From: Lutibacter sp.
GTDB lineage: Bacteria > Bacteroidota > Bacteroidia > Flavobacteriales > Flavobacteriaceae
Direction: 5' to 3'
Assembly: GCF_021647475.1 (NCBI RefSeq)
Contig: NZ_JAKIUR010000040.1
Location: forward strand, 1 to 29,364
Length of the DNA stretch: 29,364 bases
Part shown: one piece after another, positions 15,389 through 23,241 of the stretch
Layout of the letters: each line of letters begins with the position of its first letter
Numbering within the stretch: position 1 is the stretch's first letter
Notes under the pieces: generated by a model
What the model saw: the letters and a program-made list of their open reading frames with translations, nothing else
Databases searched by the model: none
Told to the model about the DNA's origin: nothing
Made by a program: the position numbers and the translations under genes

Positions 15389-17182
15389 ATGAAAGAGGCA
15401 ATAATAGTATTAGGTTTTTTATTTTTTTTTACCAATGTCACTTTTGCACAAAAAGATACCATTAAATTAAAAGAAATTAAAGTATCTTCAAATAGGATTA
15501 GTTTGCCTTTTAGTAAAACATCTCAAACCATAAAATTAGTTTCAAAAGAAGAAATTAATAAGGCAACAGCAACTAATTTAGCAGATTTATTACAGCAAAT
15601 TGCAGGAATTGATATTAGAAGAAGAGGTATTGATGGAATGCAATCTGACTTGTACATTAGAGGAGGTAATTTTAACCAAACACTAATTTTAATTGATGGG
15701 GTAAAAATGGATGATGTGCAAACCGGTCATCATAGTATGAATGCCATTTTACCATTAGAAGATATTGAACGAATTGAGATAATTAAAGGTTCAGCAGCTC
15801 GTGTATTTGGACAGAATGCTTTTACTGGTGCTATAAATATTGTAACTAAAAAAGTAAAACGAAATGCTTTGAATTTAGATTTAAATTATGGTTCCTATCA
15901 AAATAAAAAAGGATTAGCAGCTATAAGTAAAAAATATACTAAAGGAGATTTATATGCTTCTGTTGGTTTTCAAAAATCAGATGGATATCGTTATAATACT
16001 GATTTTCAAAATGTAAATTCATTTTTAAAAACTTCAATTAAAAATTATCAATTAATTTCAATCTTTCAACAGCGTAAATTTGGGGCTAACGGATTTTATG
16101 CAAGTCCTGATTACACGAATCAATATGAAGAAACTCAGACAAATTTAGTAGCTATTTCTTCAAAATATACTACTTCATCATTAAGCATAAAACCAAGGTT
16201 TTACTGGAGAAGAAATCAAGATATGTATTTGTTTTTACGTGATAATCCTTCATATTATCGAAATTTACATATTTCAAATAAATTAGGGGTTGAAACTAAC
16301 GTAGTTATAAATTCGAATTTAGGAAAAACAGGAATTGGTTTAGATGTTTCAAGAACTTTTTTAGTGAGTAACAACTTAGGAAATCATAATAGAACTGTAA
16401 TTACTGGATTTTTGGAACATCGTTTTGAATTTGATGATAAATTAGATATAACTCCAGGAATTGCCATAAGTTATTATTCCGATTTTAATACAAATGCCTT
16501 TCCAGGTTTAGCGGTTGGTTATAGAATTTCAAACAAAGTAAAAATATATGGAAATATTGGATATACTTATAGAGTTCCAACCTTTACCGATATGTTTTAC
16601 GTAGGACCAACAACTCAAGGAAATCCAGATTTAGAGCCTGAATCTGCATTGTCTGAAGAAATAGGTTTCAAGTATAATTTCAATAACTTTAATTTTACCT
16701 TAGCACTATTTAATAGAAATTCAGATAATTTAATTGATTGGACTAAAGCTAATGAAGCTGATAAATGGCAAACCAAAAATTTTAGTAAAGTAATAACTCA
16801 AGGAATTGAAACAACTGTTTCCTATTCGTTTAAAATAAATACTTTTAGTCAGTTATTACAATTGGGTTACAATTACATAAATGATGATATTAAAGATGTA
16901 AATGTTCAATTTACACGGTATTCATTAAATAGTATTAAACATCAAATTACTTCTAGTTTTCAAACTAAATTTTTTAAAAATATTAGGCAGAATATTTCAT
17001 ATCGATATGTTGAAAGAACTGATGGAACAAGTTATAATGTAGTGGATGCTAAAATTTCAATTACGTTTTCTAAAAGGTATCAAATTTCATTAATTGCAAA
17101 TAATATTTTTAATGCAGTTTATACGGAAACAAATTTGGTACCGATGCCAAAAGGAAATGTAATGGCGAGTTTTAAATATTGA
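15389..17182 (+). CDS. TonB-dependent outer-membrane receptor
   Basis: This 597-residue protein has an N-terminal signal peptide (MKEAIIVLGFLFFFTNVTFA, cleavage before QKD). A likely TonB-contact segment (DTIKLKEIKVSSNRIS) and a plug domain follow: NLADLLQQIAGIDIRRRGIDG, DLYIRGGNFNQTLILIDGVK, LEDIERIEIIKGSAARVFG, AFTGAINIVTKK. The rest is the 22-strand barrel, with YTYRVPTFTDMFYVGPTTQG and ending in a C-terminal tyrosine as outer-membrane proteins do. It is small for the family and lacks the carboxypeptidase-like domain and SusD partner of glycan systems, which favours a metal-complex or cobalamin-type receptor. The substrate is not visible. The ATG at 15389 is preferred to a GTG three codons earlier. 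Confidence 0.9.
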   Translation: MKEAIIVLGFLFFFTNVTFAQKDTIKLKEIKVSSNRISLPFSKTSQTIKLVSKEEINKATATNLADLLQQIAGIDIRRRGIDGMQSDLYIRGGNFNQTLILIDGVKMDDVQTGHHSMNAILPLEDIERIEIIKGSAARVFGQNAFTGAINIVTKKVKRNALNLDLNYGSYQNKKGLAAISKKYTKGDLYASVGFQKSDGYRYNTDFQNVNSFLKTSIKNYQLISIFQQRKFGANGFYASPDYTNQYEETQTNLVAISSKYTTSSLSIKPRFYWRRNQDMYLFLRDNPSYYRNLHISNKLGVETNVVINSNLGKTGIGLDVSRTFLVSNNLGNHNRTVITGFLEHRFEFDDKLDITPGIAISYYSDFNTNAFPGLAVGYRISNKVKIYGNIGYTYRVPTFTDMFYVGPTTQGNPDLEPESALSEEIGFKYNFNNFNFTLALFNRNSDNLIDWTKANEADKWQTKNFSKVITQGIETTVSYSFKINTFSQLLQLGYNYINDDIKDVNVQFTRYSLNSIKHQITSSFQTKFFKNIRQNISYRYVERTDGTSYNVVDAKISITFSKRYQISLIANNIFNAVYTETNLVPMPKGNVMASFKY

Positions 17183-17221
17183 ATTTATTAATTAGATATA
17201 AAATTGTATATTGAAATTTTA

Positions 17222-17620
17222 CTGATTGTCCGTAGTCTTACATAACGTCCGTCACCCTGAACCTGCCAACAGCAGGCGGGCTTGTTTCAGGGTCGTATTC
17301 CATAAAACACTGGTTATCAAACGGAAATGAGATGCTGAAACGAGCCTGCCTTGCCGACAGGCAGGTTCAGCATGACGTTGTTTTTTATTATTAACCTGAG
17401 TTCGATGTAATAAAATAAATACCGGGTTGAAAATCAACAAGCTACGTCATTGCGATGAATGAAGCAAAGCGAAATGAGGAAGCAATCTCATTTTTATGAA
17501 AAGATTACTTCAAATTATGGCACTACATTTATAATTTTCGCAATGACATTTTGATTTTCAGTTATTTAAAGTAAATCCTTAGGTCGAACTCAGGTTATTA
17601 CTAATTACTGACATACAAAA
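17222..17620. mobile_element. Palindromic inverted-repeat element, family A (copy 1, interrupted)
   Basis: The left end ATTGTCCGTAGTCTTACATAACG and the right end, read in reverse complement as TTGTATGTCAGTAATTAGTAATAA, are imperfect inverted repeats. The same ends occur at 27850-27950. Inside are GC-rich hairpins: CCCTGAA (17259-17265) against TTTCAGGG near 17286, and ATGCTGAA with GCCTGCC against GGCAGG and TTCAGCAT. No ORF is credible. It is interrupted by a family B element at 17391-17597. Together they fill the 450-nt gap between the receptor and the DUF962 gene, reaching almost to the latter's ATG. Confidence 0.75.
17391..17597. mobile_element. Palindromic element, family B (copy 1), inserted in element A
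   Basis: This roughly 200-bp element is bounded by TAACCTGAGTTCGA and its complement TCGAACTCAGGTTA. Its two halves are complementary over much of their length: TGAAAATCAA with GTCATTGCGA on the left, CGCAATGAC with TTGATTTTCA on the right, and AGCAATCTCA against the degenerate AGATTACTT. TTATTA flanks it on both sides (17385-17390 and 17595-17600). The uninterrupted A element at 27921-27940 shows the corresponding empty site. The exact ends are ambiguous by a few bases. Confidence 0.8.
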
Positions 17621-17632
17621 TTTTATACAATT

Positions 17633-17962
17633 ATGGAAAATAGAATTACCTCTTTTAAAGAGTTTTACCCTTTTTATTTATCTCAACATTCCAATAAAAT
17701 TTGTCGTTTATTGCATGTTATTGGAACTACAGTTGTTTTAGCATTAACCTTAACAAGTATATTGTATTTAAATCTGGCATTATTACTATTAGTACCAATT
17801 TCGGGTTATGGATTTGCTTGGGTTGGGCATTTCTTTTTTGAAAAAAATATGCCAGCGACTTTTAAGTATCCTTTATGGAGTTTAAAATCCGATTTTAAAA
17901 TGTATTTTGATATTTTATCAAATAGATTATCGTTAGATGCTTCTAAAGATAAAATTTTGTAA
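17633..17962 (+). CDS. DUF962 / Mpo1-like integral membrane protein
   Basis: This 109-residue protein matches the DUF962 (yeast YGL010w/Mpo1-like) family. It begins FKEFYPFYLSQHSNKICRLLH, a conserved Phe-Tyr-His start, has two hydrophobic spans (about residues 28-48 and 49-67), and then GFAWVGHFFFEKNMPATFKYP. The histidines in QHSNK, LLHVIG and VGHFFFE correspond to the conserved metal-binding positions. Yeast Mpo1 is an iron-dependent dioxygenase in phytosphingosine alpha-oxidation. Many Bacteroidota make sphingolipids, so a lipid role is plausible but unproven. Its leader is made of the right end of element A. Confidence 0.82.
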   Translation: MENRITSFKEFYPFYLSQHSNKICRLLHVIGTTVVLALTLTSILYLNLALLLLVPISGYGFAWVGHFFFEKNMPATFKYPLWSLKSDFKMYFDILSNRLSLDASKDKIL

Positions 17963-18007
17963 TTGTGTACTATTTTTTTCGTCTATTTTAAAATATAACT
18001 AAATCTT

Positions 18008-18604
18008 ATGATGATGAAAATAGCTTTAATAACTCTTTTTCAATTTTTATTTATTGGAAAAGTAACTTCACAAATTAATAAGGAACATTTAAATATAGGT
18101 GAAAAAGCACCAAAAATTGTTGGAGTTGATCAGTTTGGGAATAAAATTGATTCAGATAAAATTCTAGAAAAAAATCAAATTTTATTGATTTTTTATCGTG
18201 GAAATTGGTGTCCGTATTGCAATAAACATTTAAAAAGTCTGGAAGAAAATTTACAAAAATTACAAGCAAAAAACATTAAGGTTTTATTAGTAACACCAGA
18301 AAAAGTTGATAAAATTAAAGGGACTTCTGCTAAATACAATAATAGTTTTTCAATAATTCATGATGCAAATGATGAAATTATGAATAATTATAAAGTTGCT
18401 TTTAATGTAACCAAAGAAAATGTGCCTAAATATTTCGAATTTACACTTAATAAAGTACAGAAATACAATGAAAAGGAAAATTTAGTGCTTCCAGTACCAG
18501 CAACTTACTTAATTGGAAAAGATAAAAAAATTAAATACGTACAATACGATCCTGATTATAAGAACAGATCTAATTTTGAAACAATTTTAGCAATGTTAAA
18601 CTAA
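18008..18604 (+). CDS. Secreted peroxiredoxin-like (AhpC/TSA) protein
   Basis: This 198-residue protein has a signal peptide (KIALITLFQFLFIGKVTSQ) and a thioredoxin fold starting at LNIGEKAPKIVGVDQFG. The active site is FYRGNWCPYC with Cys68 and Cys71, the arrangement of the AhpC/TSA peroxiredoxin-like subgroup that carries RGxWCPYC. VPVPATYLIGKDKKIKYVQYDPDYK follows, with the cis-proline segment typical of thioredoxin folds. It probably reduces peroxides or disulfides in the periplasm. The start could be any of three consecutive ATGs. It follows the DUF962 gene by 45 nt with no terminator and may be cotranscribed with it. Confidence 0.82.
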   Translation: MMMKIALITLFQFLFIGKVTSQINKEHLNIGEKAPKIVGVDQFGNKIDSDKILEKNQILLIFYRGNWCPYCNKHLKSLEENLQKLQAKNIKVLLVTPEKVDKIKGTSAKYNNSFSIIHDANDEIMNNYKVAFNVTKENVPKYFEFTLNKVQKYNEKENLVLPVPATYLIGKDKKIKYVQYDPDYKNRSNFETILAMLN

Positions 18605-18711
18605 CTAAAGTGTTAAAAACTTTAAGATATCAAAACATTTTCGAATAAATTTTAACATAACTTTTAAAATTGTAACTATTCACGTTAATTAATTGCCAAA
18701 AGCTTAACAAC

Positions 18712-18745
18712 TTGTACAATTCAATACTATTGTTTAGTATCTTTG
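18712..18745 (+). promoter_or_regulatory. Intergenic promoter facing the hutH terminator
   Basis: TTG at 18712-18714, a 23-nt spacer and TATCTTTG at 18738-18745 fit the Bacteroidota promoter on the + strand. No + strand gene follows: the next one forward starts at 20516, and hutH is convergent. The promoter therefore points at a short transcript ending at the terminator at 18813-18845. Confidence 0.5.
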
Positions 18746-18750
18746 ATGTG

Positions 18751-18846
18751 TAAATAAAAAAGTAACACAAGTAAATAGTAAATATAAGTTTTCAGTAAAA
18801 TTTGTTTGAATTAAAAAGCGGTAAAAATTAATCTTATCGCTTTTTA
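18751..18846 (+). ncRNA. Candidate small RNA, about 95 nt
   Basis: The stretch lies between a consensus promoter (TATCTTTG ending at 18745) and a rho-independent terminator with its T run at 18841-18845. It has no ORF beyond a four-codon one (ATG TGT AAA TAA). It matches no RNA family that I recognise. The stem may serve only as the hutH terminator on the other strand, in which case the promoter could be fortuitous. Confidence 0.35.
18813..18845. terminator. Bidirectional terminator between the peroxiredoxin gene and hutH
   Basis: AAAAAGCG at 18813-18820 pairs with CGCTTTTT at 18838-18845, with further TAA/TTA pairing inside. A/T runs on both sides give a T tail on each strand. It is well placed to end hutH on the - strand and any transcript coming from the left. 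Confidence 0.75.
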
Positions 18847-18869
18847 ATATTTATAAAATATCCACTTTA

Positions 18870-20381
18870 TTAATTCATTAATTCTTCAATATCAATTATA
18901 GTATTTTTTAAAAATGATACTGTTTTCTCAATTTCTATACTTAAAACAATATCATTTTCAATAAATGGAATTTCACTTCTATACGCTTGTAAAAACGATT
19001 CTAAAAATGGAGAAGTTTTTAAAGGCAATCTAAAATAAAGAGCTTGTGATGCGTTTAACAATTCAATGGCTAAAATAGTTTCTAAATTATCTACTATTTT
19101 TTTAGCTTTTGTTGCACCGTTTGCACCCATACTTACATGATCTTCTTGACCGTTACTAGAAACTATTGAGTCTATTGATGAAGGTGTAGCATATTGTTTG
19201 TTTTGACTTACAATACTTGCTGCTGTATATTGAGGAATCATAAAACCACTATTTAAACCAGAGTTTTTTACTAAAAATGGTGGTAAATTTCGTAAACCTG
19301 AAACCAATTGAAATATTCTTCTTTCTGAAATACTTCCCAATTCTGCCATAGCAATACTTAAAAAATCAAAAGCTAAAGCAAGTGGTTGTCCGTGAAAATT
19401 TCCTCCGGAAATAATTTTATCAGCATCCACAAAAATATTTGGATTATCAGTTACAGAATTTATTTCGGTTAAAAATATCTTTTTACAATAATTTAAAGCA
19501 TCTTTACTTGCACCGTGAACCTGTGGAATACATCTAAATGAATACGGATCTTGAACATGAGCTTTCGGCTGATTAATTAATTCACTATCCGTTAAAAAAC
19601 TTTTGACTTGTTGAGCAGTTTTTAGTTGTCCGTTATGTGGACGAATAAAATGAATTAATTCATTAAAAGGTTCAATTCTTCCATCAAATGCATCTAAAGA
19701 TAAAGCACCAATTAAGTCTGCTAAATAAGATAATTTTAGTGATTTTAAAATTAAATGAGTGCCATAAGCCGTCATAAATTGTGTGCCATTTAATAAAGCC
19801 AAACCTTCTTTAGATTTTAATTCAATTTTTTGCCAATTAAATTCTTTTAAAAGTGTTTCTCCTGTAATAGTTTGATTGTTATAATACACTTCTCCTTTAC
19901 CAATTAAAGGTAAAGCTAAATGTGCCAATGGAGCTAAATCTCCAGATGCTCCTAATGAACCTTGCGTATAAATTACTGGTAAAATATCATTATTATAAAA
20001 TTCAATTAAACGTTCAACCGTTTTTAATTGCACACCAGAATATCCATAACTTAACGATTGTATTTTGAGAAATAGCATCAGTTTAATAATGTTTTTCGGC
20101 ACTTTTTCGCCAGTACCACAAGCATGGCTCATTACTAAATTTTCTTGTAATTTATTTAAGTTTGAATTACTTATTTTTACATCGCATAAAGAACCGAAAC
20201 CAGTATTTATTCCATAAATTGGTGCGGAATCTTGTTTAATTTTTTCATCTAAGTAGGTGCGACAATTATTAATATTAGTTATAGATTCTTTGGAAAGTTT
20301 TAGCTTTTTATCCGTTAAGATAATATCATTTAAAATTTCAAAAGTAACCAATTTAGAATCTATATTATGTACGTTTTTCAT
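18870..20381 (-). CDS. hutH: Histidine ammonia-lyase
   Basis: This 503-residue enzyme of the MIO-cofactor family converts L-histidine to urocanate and ammonia. The cofactor-forming triad Ala145-Ser146-Gly147 is in GSLGASGDLAPLAH, and the catalytic tyrosine is Tyr56 (PIYGINTGFG). The selectivity pair is Ser85-His86 (NLVMSHACGTGE), as in histidine lyases; tyrosine lyases have His-Leu or similar at this place. Further family segments are QDPYSFRCIPQVHGA, SGGNFHGQPLALA and SNGQEDHVSMG. Length is normal. No hutU, hutI or hutG is next to it, so the rest of the pathway must be elsewhere. It is divergent from the lipoprotein genes and has its own promoter and terminator. Confidence 0.93.
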   Translation of the reverse strand: MKNVHNIDSKLVTFEILNDIILTDKKLKLSKESITNINNCRTYLDEKIKQDSAPIYGINTGFGSLCDVKISNSNLNKLQENLVMSHACGTGEKVPKNIIKLMLFLKIQSLSYGYSGVQLKTVERLIEFYNNDILPVIYTQGSLGASGDLAPLAHLALPLIGKGEVYYNNQTITGETLLKEFNWQKIELKSKEGLALLNGTQFMTAYGTHLILKSLKLSYLADLIGALSLDAFDGRIEPFNELIHFIRPHNGQLKTAQQVKSFLTDSELINQPKAHVQDPYSFRCIPQVHGASKDALNYCKKIFLTEINSVTDNPNIFVDADKIISGGNFHGQPLALAFDFLSIAMAELGSISERRIFQLVSGLRNLPPFLVKNSGLNSGFMIPQYTAASIVSQNKQYATPSSIDSIVSSNGQEDHVSMGANGATKAKKIVDNLETILAIELLNASQALYFRLPLKTSPFLESFLQAYRSEIPFIENDIVLSIEIEKTVSFLKNTIIDIEELMN

Positions 20382-20409
20382 GATTTAAATTTGAGTATTC
20401 AAAATTCCG

Positions 20410-20417
20410 CAAACATA
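20410..20417 (-). promoter_or_regulatory. hutH promoter, -7 box TATGTTTG
   Basis: On the - strand TATGTTTG lies 28 nt before the hutH ATG and fits TAnnTTTG. No proper TTG is seen at the usual upstream distance. It is divergent from the lipoprotein promoter at 20479. Confidence 0.5.
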
Positions 20418-20478
20418 TTAGAATATGCAAATTATTTGTTAAAGTAATGCTAATTTTATTTTTTTCATTTATATAGAT

Positions 20479-20486
20479 TATCTTTG
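20479..20486 (+). promoter_or_regulatory. Promoter of the tandem lipoprotein genes, TATCTTTG
   Basis: TATCTTTG fits the -7 consensus and lies 29 nt before the ATG at 20516. A matching -33 TTG is not evident. The spacing implies a leader of about 20 nt. Confidence 0.5.
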
Positions 20487-20515
20487 AAAATCTTAAAATA
20501 AATCTCATTTATGTT

Positions 20516-21889
20516 ATGAAGAAAATTTGGATATTATTAGCTGTACTTTCGTTATTTTCCTGTAAAAAAGAAGTTAAAAAAGATTATTCAGTAGTTTCCG
20601 GAAAAATAACTGATAAATTAAGTGATTCAATCACGTTATATAATAGTGGTAGAACTTATACTAAAACTATCACATTAAAGAATGATGGAAGTTTTGTAGA
20701 TACTTTAAAAATTGAAGAAGGACATTATTGGTTAAATGACGGAGAAAATAAAATCCCTTTATATATTAAAAATGGAGACGATGTTCAAATTAAATATAAT
20801 GTAAATAGTTTTGAGAAAACTTTTAAAATTACAGGGAAAGGTTCTAAAATATCTGAATATTTATCTCAAAAACATAAAATTGAGCAAAAAATAATAGCAA
20901 AAGGAACTGCAGTATATTTGTTAAATGAAAATAATTATGAAGCTGTTTTTCATAAAGAAAAAGATAAACTTATAACGTTAATTACTAATTTTAAGGGTAT
21001 TTCTCAATCATTTAAAGATAGAGAAAAAAGAAATATAGAATACGCATATTTTAATTACATTAACCGTTATCAACGCTACCACGAACATTATGCAAAATTA
21101 CCAGATTTTAAAGTCTCAGAGCATTTTTTAGATGATTTAAAAGATATTATTTATTCTGATGAAGGAGATTTTAAATTTTCAAAAGCTTATAGAACTTTAG
21201 TTACTAACTTTTATAGCGAACAAGCTTCTGTTTTGGCAAAAAAGGATTCTATTAGTGAAAGTTTGGCATTCTTAAAAGTTTCTAGTGATATTCCTACCAA
21301 AATTATAAAAAATAATTTGTTGTTTAATGATGCAAAATATGGAATAACTTATACTGAAAATTTAGAAGAATATTACAAATCCTTTATGGAAGCTTCTACT
21401 AATAAAAAACAAAAAGAAGAAATAACCAAAAGTTACAATAAATTAAAAGCACTTTCAGAAGGACAACCTTCGCCTAAATTTAAAAATTATGAAAATTATA
21501 ATGGAGAAACCACTTCATTAGAGGATTTAAAAGGAAAATATGTTTATATAGATGTATGGGCAACTTGGTGCGGACCTTGTAAAGCTGAAATTCCATTTTT
21601 AAAAACTATAGAAAAAAAATATCATAATAAAAATATTACTTTTGTAAGTATTTCTGTAGATAAAGTCAAAGATCATAACAAATGGTTAAAAATGGTAAAA
21701 GAAAAAGAGATGAAAGGTTATCAATTATTTGCAGATAACAATTGGAATTCAGATTTTGTTAAAAACTATTTAATTTTTGGAATTCCAAGGTTTATTTTAA
21801 TTGATCCAAAAGGAAATATTGTTAATTCAAATGCCCCAAGACCTTCAGATGATAGGTTAGAACAACTATTTAAAAGTTTAAAAATATAA
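20516..21889 (+). CDS. TlpA-like thioredoxin-fold lipoprotein (long paralogue)
   Basis: This 457-residue lipoprotein has a signal peptide with lipobox LFSC (Cys16). An N-terminal beta-rich domain resembles DUF4369 (SVVSGKITDKLSDSITLYNS, then LKNDGSFVDTLKIEEGHYWL), followed by a helical middle region, and a TlpA/ResA-type thioredoxin domain from about residue 310. The redox site is WATWCGPCKAEIP with Cys352 and Cys355, and GIPRFILIDPKGNIV contains the cis-proline. It should sit in the periplasm on a lipid anchor and act in disulfide reduction or isomerisation. It is followed 15 nt later by a shorter paralogue with nearly the same C-terminal domain, so the pair arose by tandem duplication. Substrates are unknown. 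Confidence 0.87.
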   Translation: MKKIWILLAVLSLFSCKKEVKKDYSVVSGKITDKLSDSITLYNSGRTYTKTITLKNDGSFVDTLKIEEGHYWLNDGENKIPLYIKNGDDVQIKYNVNSFEKTFKITGKGSKISEYLSQKHKIEQKIIAKGTAVYLLNENNYEAVFHKEKDKLITLITNFKGISQSFKDREKRNIEYAYFNYINRYQRYHEHYAKLPDFKVSEHFLDDLKDIIYSDEGDFKFSKAYRTLVTNFYSEQASVLAKKDSISESLAFLKVSSDIPTKIIKNNLLFNDAKYGITYTENLEEYYKSFMEASTNKKQKEEITKSYNKLKALSEGQPSPKFKNYENYNGETTSLEDLKGKYVYIDVWATWCGPCKAEIPFLKTIEKKYHNKNITFVSISVDKVKDHNKWLKMVKEKEMKGYQLFADNNWNSDFVKNYLIFGIPRFILIDPKGNIVNSNAPRPSDDRLEQLFKSLKI

Positions 21890-21904
21890 TTAAAATTAAT
21901 AAAA

Positions 21905-22918
21905 ATGAGAAAATTGATTTGGCTATTGGCCTTAGTTACAATTGTGTCTTGTAACAACACTAAAAAGAAAGATTATGTAAGTATTAAAGGAACTTTAAAA
22001 ACTCCTAATATTTCTAAAATAACAATTCAAGGTAAAGATGGTTTAAAAGAAATTAAAGTAAATAAAGATGGAACTTTTTCAGATACTTTAAAAGTAACAA
22101 AAGGAATTCATTTATTATCTGCTGGAAATGAAAAAGAAACTATTTTTTTAGATAATGGATACAATTTAAACTTAAATTTTAAAAGTGAAAAATTCTCTGA
22201 TGGAATAGATTATTCAGGTATTGGAGCAGAAACTAATAATTATTTAACTAAAAAGAAATCTTTTTATATGAGTGATTTTGGTAATCCTAAAACCTATTTC
22301 AAATTAGATAAACCAGCTTTTGATGCTAAAATTGATGAGGCAGAAGCAAAACTTGAATCCTTTAAAACTACAGAAAAAAATGTAGATTCTTTAATTCAAA
22401 AAATGGATGCCAGAAATGATAAAATGTTTTTCAATTATATAAAAACAAATTATAAAAAAATGCATGCTAGCATGGTTAATTTAGCCGAAGGGAAAATATC
22501 TCCTGTATTTAATAATTATGAAAATTATGATGGAAGTAAAACTTCTTTAAAAGATTTAAGAGGAAAGTATGTTTATATAGATGTTTGGGCAACATGGTGT
22601 GCACCTTGTAAAGCTGAAATACCACACTTAAAAGCATTAGAAAAAGAATTTGAAGGTAAAAATATTCAGTTTGTAAGTCTTTCTGTTGATAAACCAAATG
22701 CACATGATGCTTGGAAAAAAATGATTAAAGAAAAACAAATGAGTGGTATTCAGTTATTTGCAACTAATAATTTTGAATCAAAATTTATTAAGGATTATGG
22801 AATAAATTCAATACCAAGATTTATTTTAATTGATCCAAATGGAAAAATTGTAGATGCTGATGCAATACGTCCATCAAATCCTAAAATTAATGATTTTTTA
22901 AATAAATTGAAATTATAA
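21905..22918 (+). CDS. TlpA-like thioredoxin-fold lipoprotein (short paralogue)
   Basis: This 337-residue lipoprotein has lipobox IVSC (Cys16), a DUF4369-like N-terminal domain (YVSIKGTLKTPNISKITIQG, LKEIKVNKDGTFSDTLKVTKG) and a C-terminal thioredoxin domain with WATWCAPCKAEIPHL (Cys232, Cys235) and SIPRFILIDPNGKIVDADAI. Its thioredoxin domain is very close to that of the gene before it, sharing NYENY, GKYVYIDVWATWC and AEIP. The linker between the domains is about 120 residues shorter. The change of the CXXC dipeptide from GP to AP suggests a different redox potential or partner. It is the last gene of the two-gene operon and is followed by a strong terminator. Confidence 0.87.
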   Translation: MRKLIWLLALVTIVSCNNTKKKDYVSIKGTLKTPNISKITIQGKDGLKEIKVNKDGTFSDTLKVTKGIHLLSAGNEKETIFLDNGYNLNLNFKSEKFSDGIDYSGIGAETNNYLTKKKSFYMSDFGNPKTYFKLDKPAFDAKIDEAEAKLESFKTTEKNVDSLIQKMDARNDKMFFNYIKTNYKKMHASMVNLAEGKISPVFNNYENYDGSKTSLKDLRGKYVYIDVWATWCAPCKAEIPHLKALEKEFEGKNIQFVSLSVDKPNAHDAWKKMIKEKQMSGIQLFATNNFESKFIKDYGINSIPRFILIDPNGKIVDADAIRPSNPKINDFLNKLKL

Positions 22919-22970
22919 TTAGTAAAACTATTAGTTCCTATTTAGATTAGAATATAGTTTAAATTGAAAA

Positions 22971-23008
22971 AAAAAGCCTCTTAATTTTAAGAAATTAAGA
23001 GGCTTTTT
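22971..23008. terminator. Perfect 17-bp terminator after the lipoprotein pair
   Basis: AAAAAGCCTCTTAATTT (22971-22987) is exactly complementary to 22992-23008 around the tetraloop TAAG, with T and A runs at the ends. It can work in both directions, but the next gene on the - strand (nnr) already ends at 23242, with element B in between. Confidence 0.93.
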
Positions 23009-23013
23009 TAATA

Positions 23014-23217
23014 ACATGAGTTCAATATATGAGAATAATTATAGGTCTGAAAATCAATAGTCTGAGTCATTTTGATGATTGAAGAGCAACAAAAAGAAGA
23101 AGCAATCTCACTAAAAACATGGAGATTGCTTCAAATTATGCACTACCGTTTATAATTTTCGCAATGACGTTATAATCTTCAGTTGTTTATCGTGAACCTT
23201 ATGTTGAACACAGGTTA
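23014..23217. mobile_element. Palindromic element, family B (copy 2)
   Basis: The ends ACATGAGTTCAA and TTGAACACAGGTTA are imperfect inverted repeats matching those at 17391-17597. Shared inner sequence includes GAAGCAATCTCA, TTCAAATTATG, and TTTATAATTTTCGCAATGAC. An exact 11-bp stem GAAGCAATCTC (23099-23109) and GAGATTGCTTC (23122-23132) is present. TTAATA flanks it on both sides (23008-23013, 23215-23220). It has no coding capacity. It occupies most of the 323-nt gap between two convergent genes. Confidence 0.78.
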
Positions 23218-23241
23218 ATAGTACTAAATTTCTAAGATTTT

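Noticed and set aside
17252..17440. A 62-codon - strand reading frame containing HAEPACRQGRL
   Set aside because: It is a translation of the GC-rich palindromes of element A and the end of element B. It has no start context or family match.
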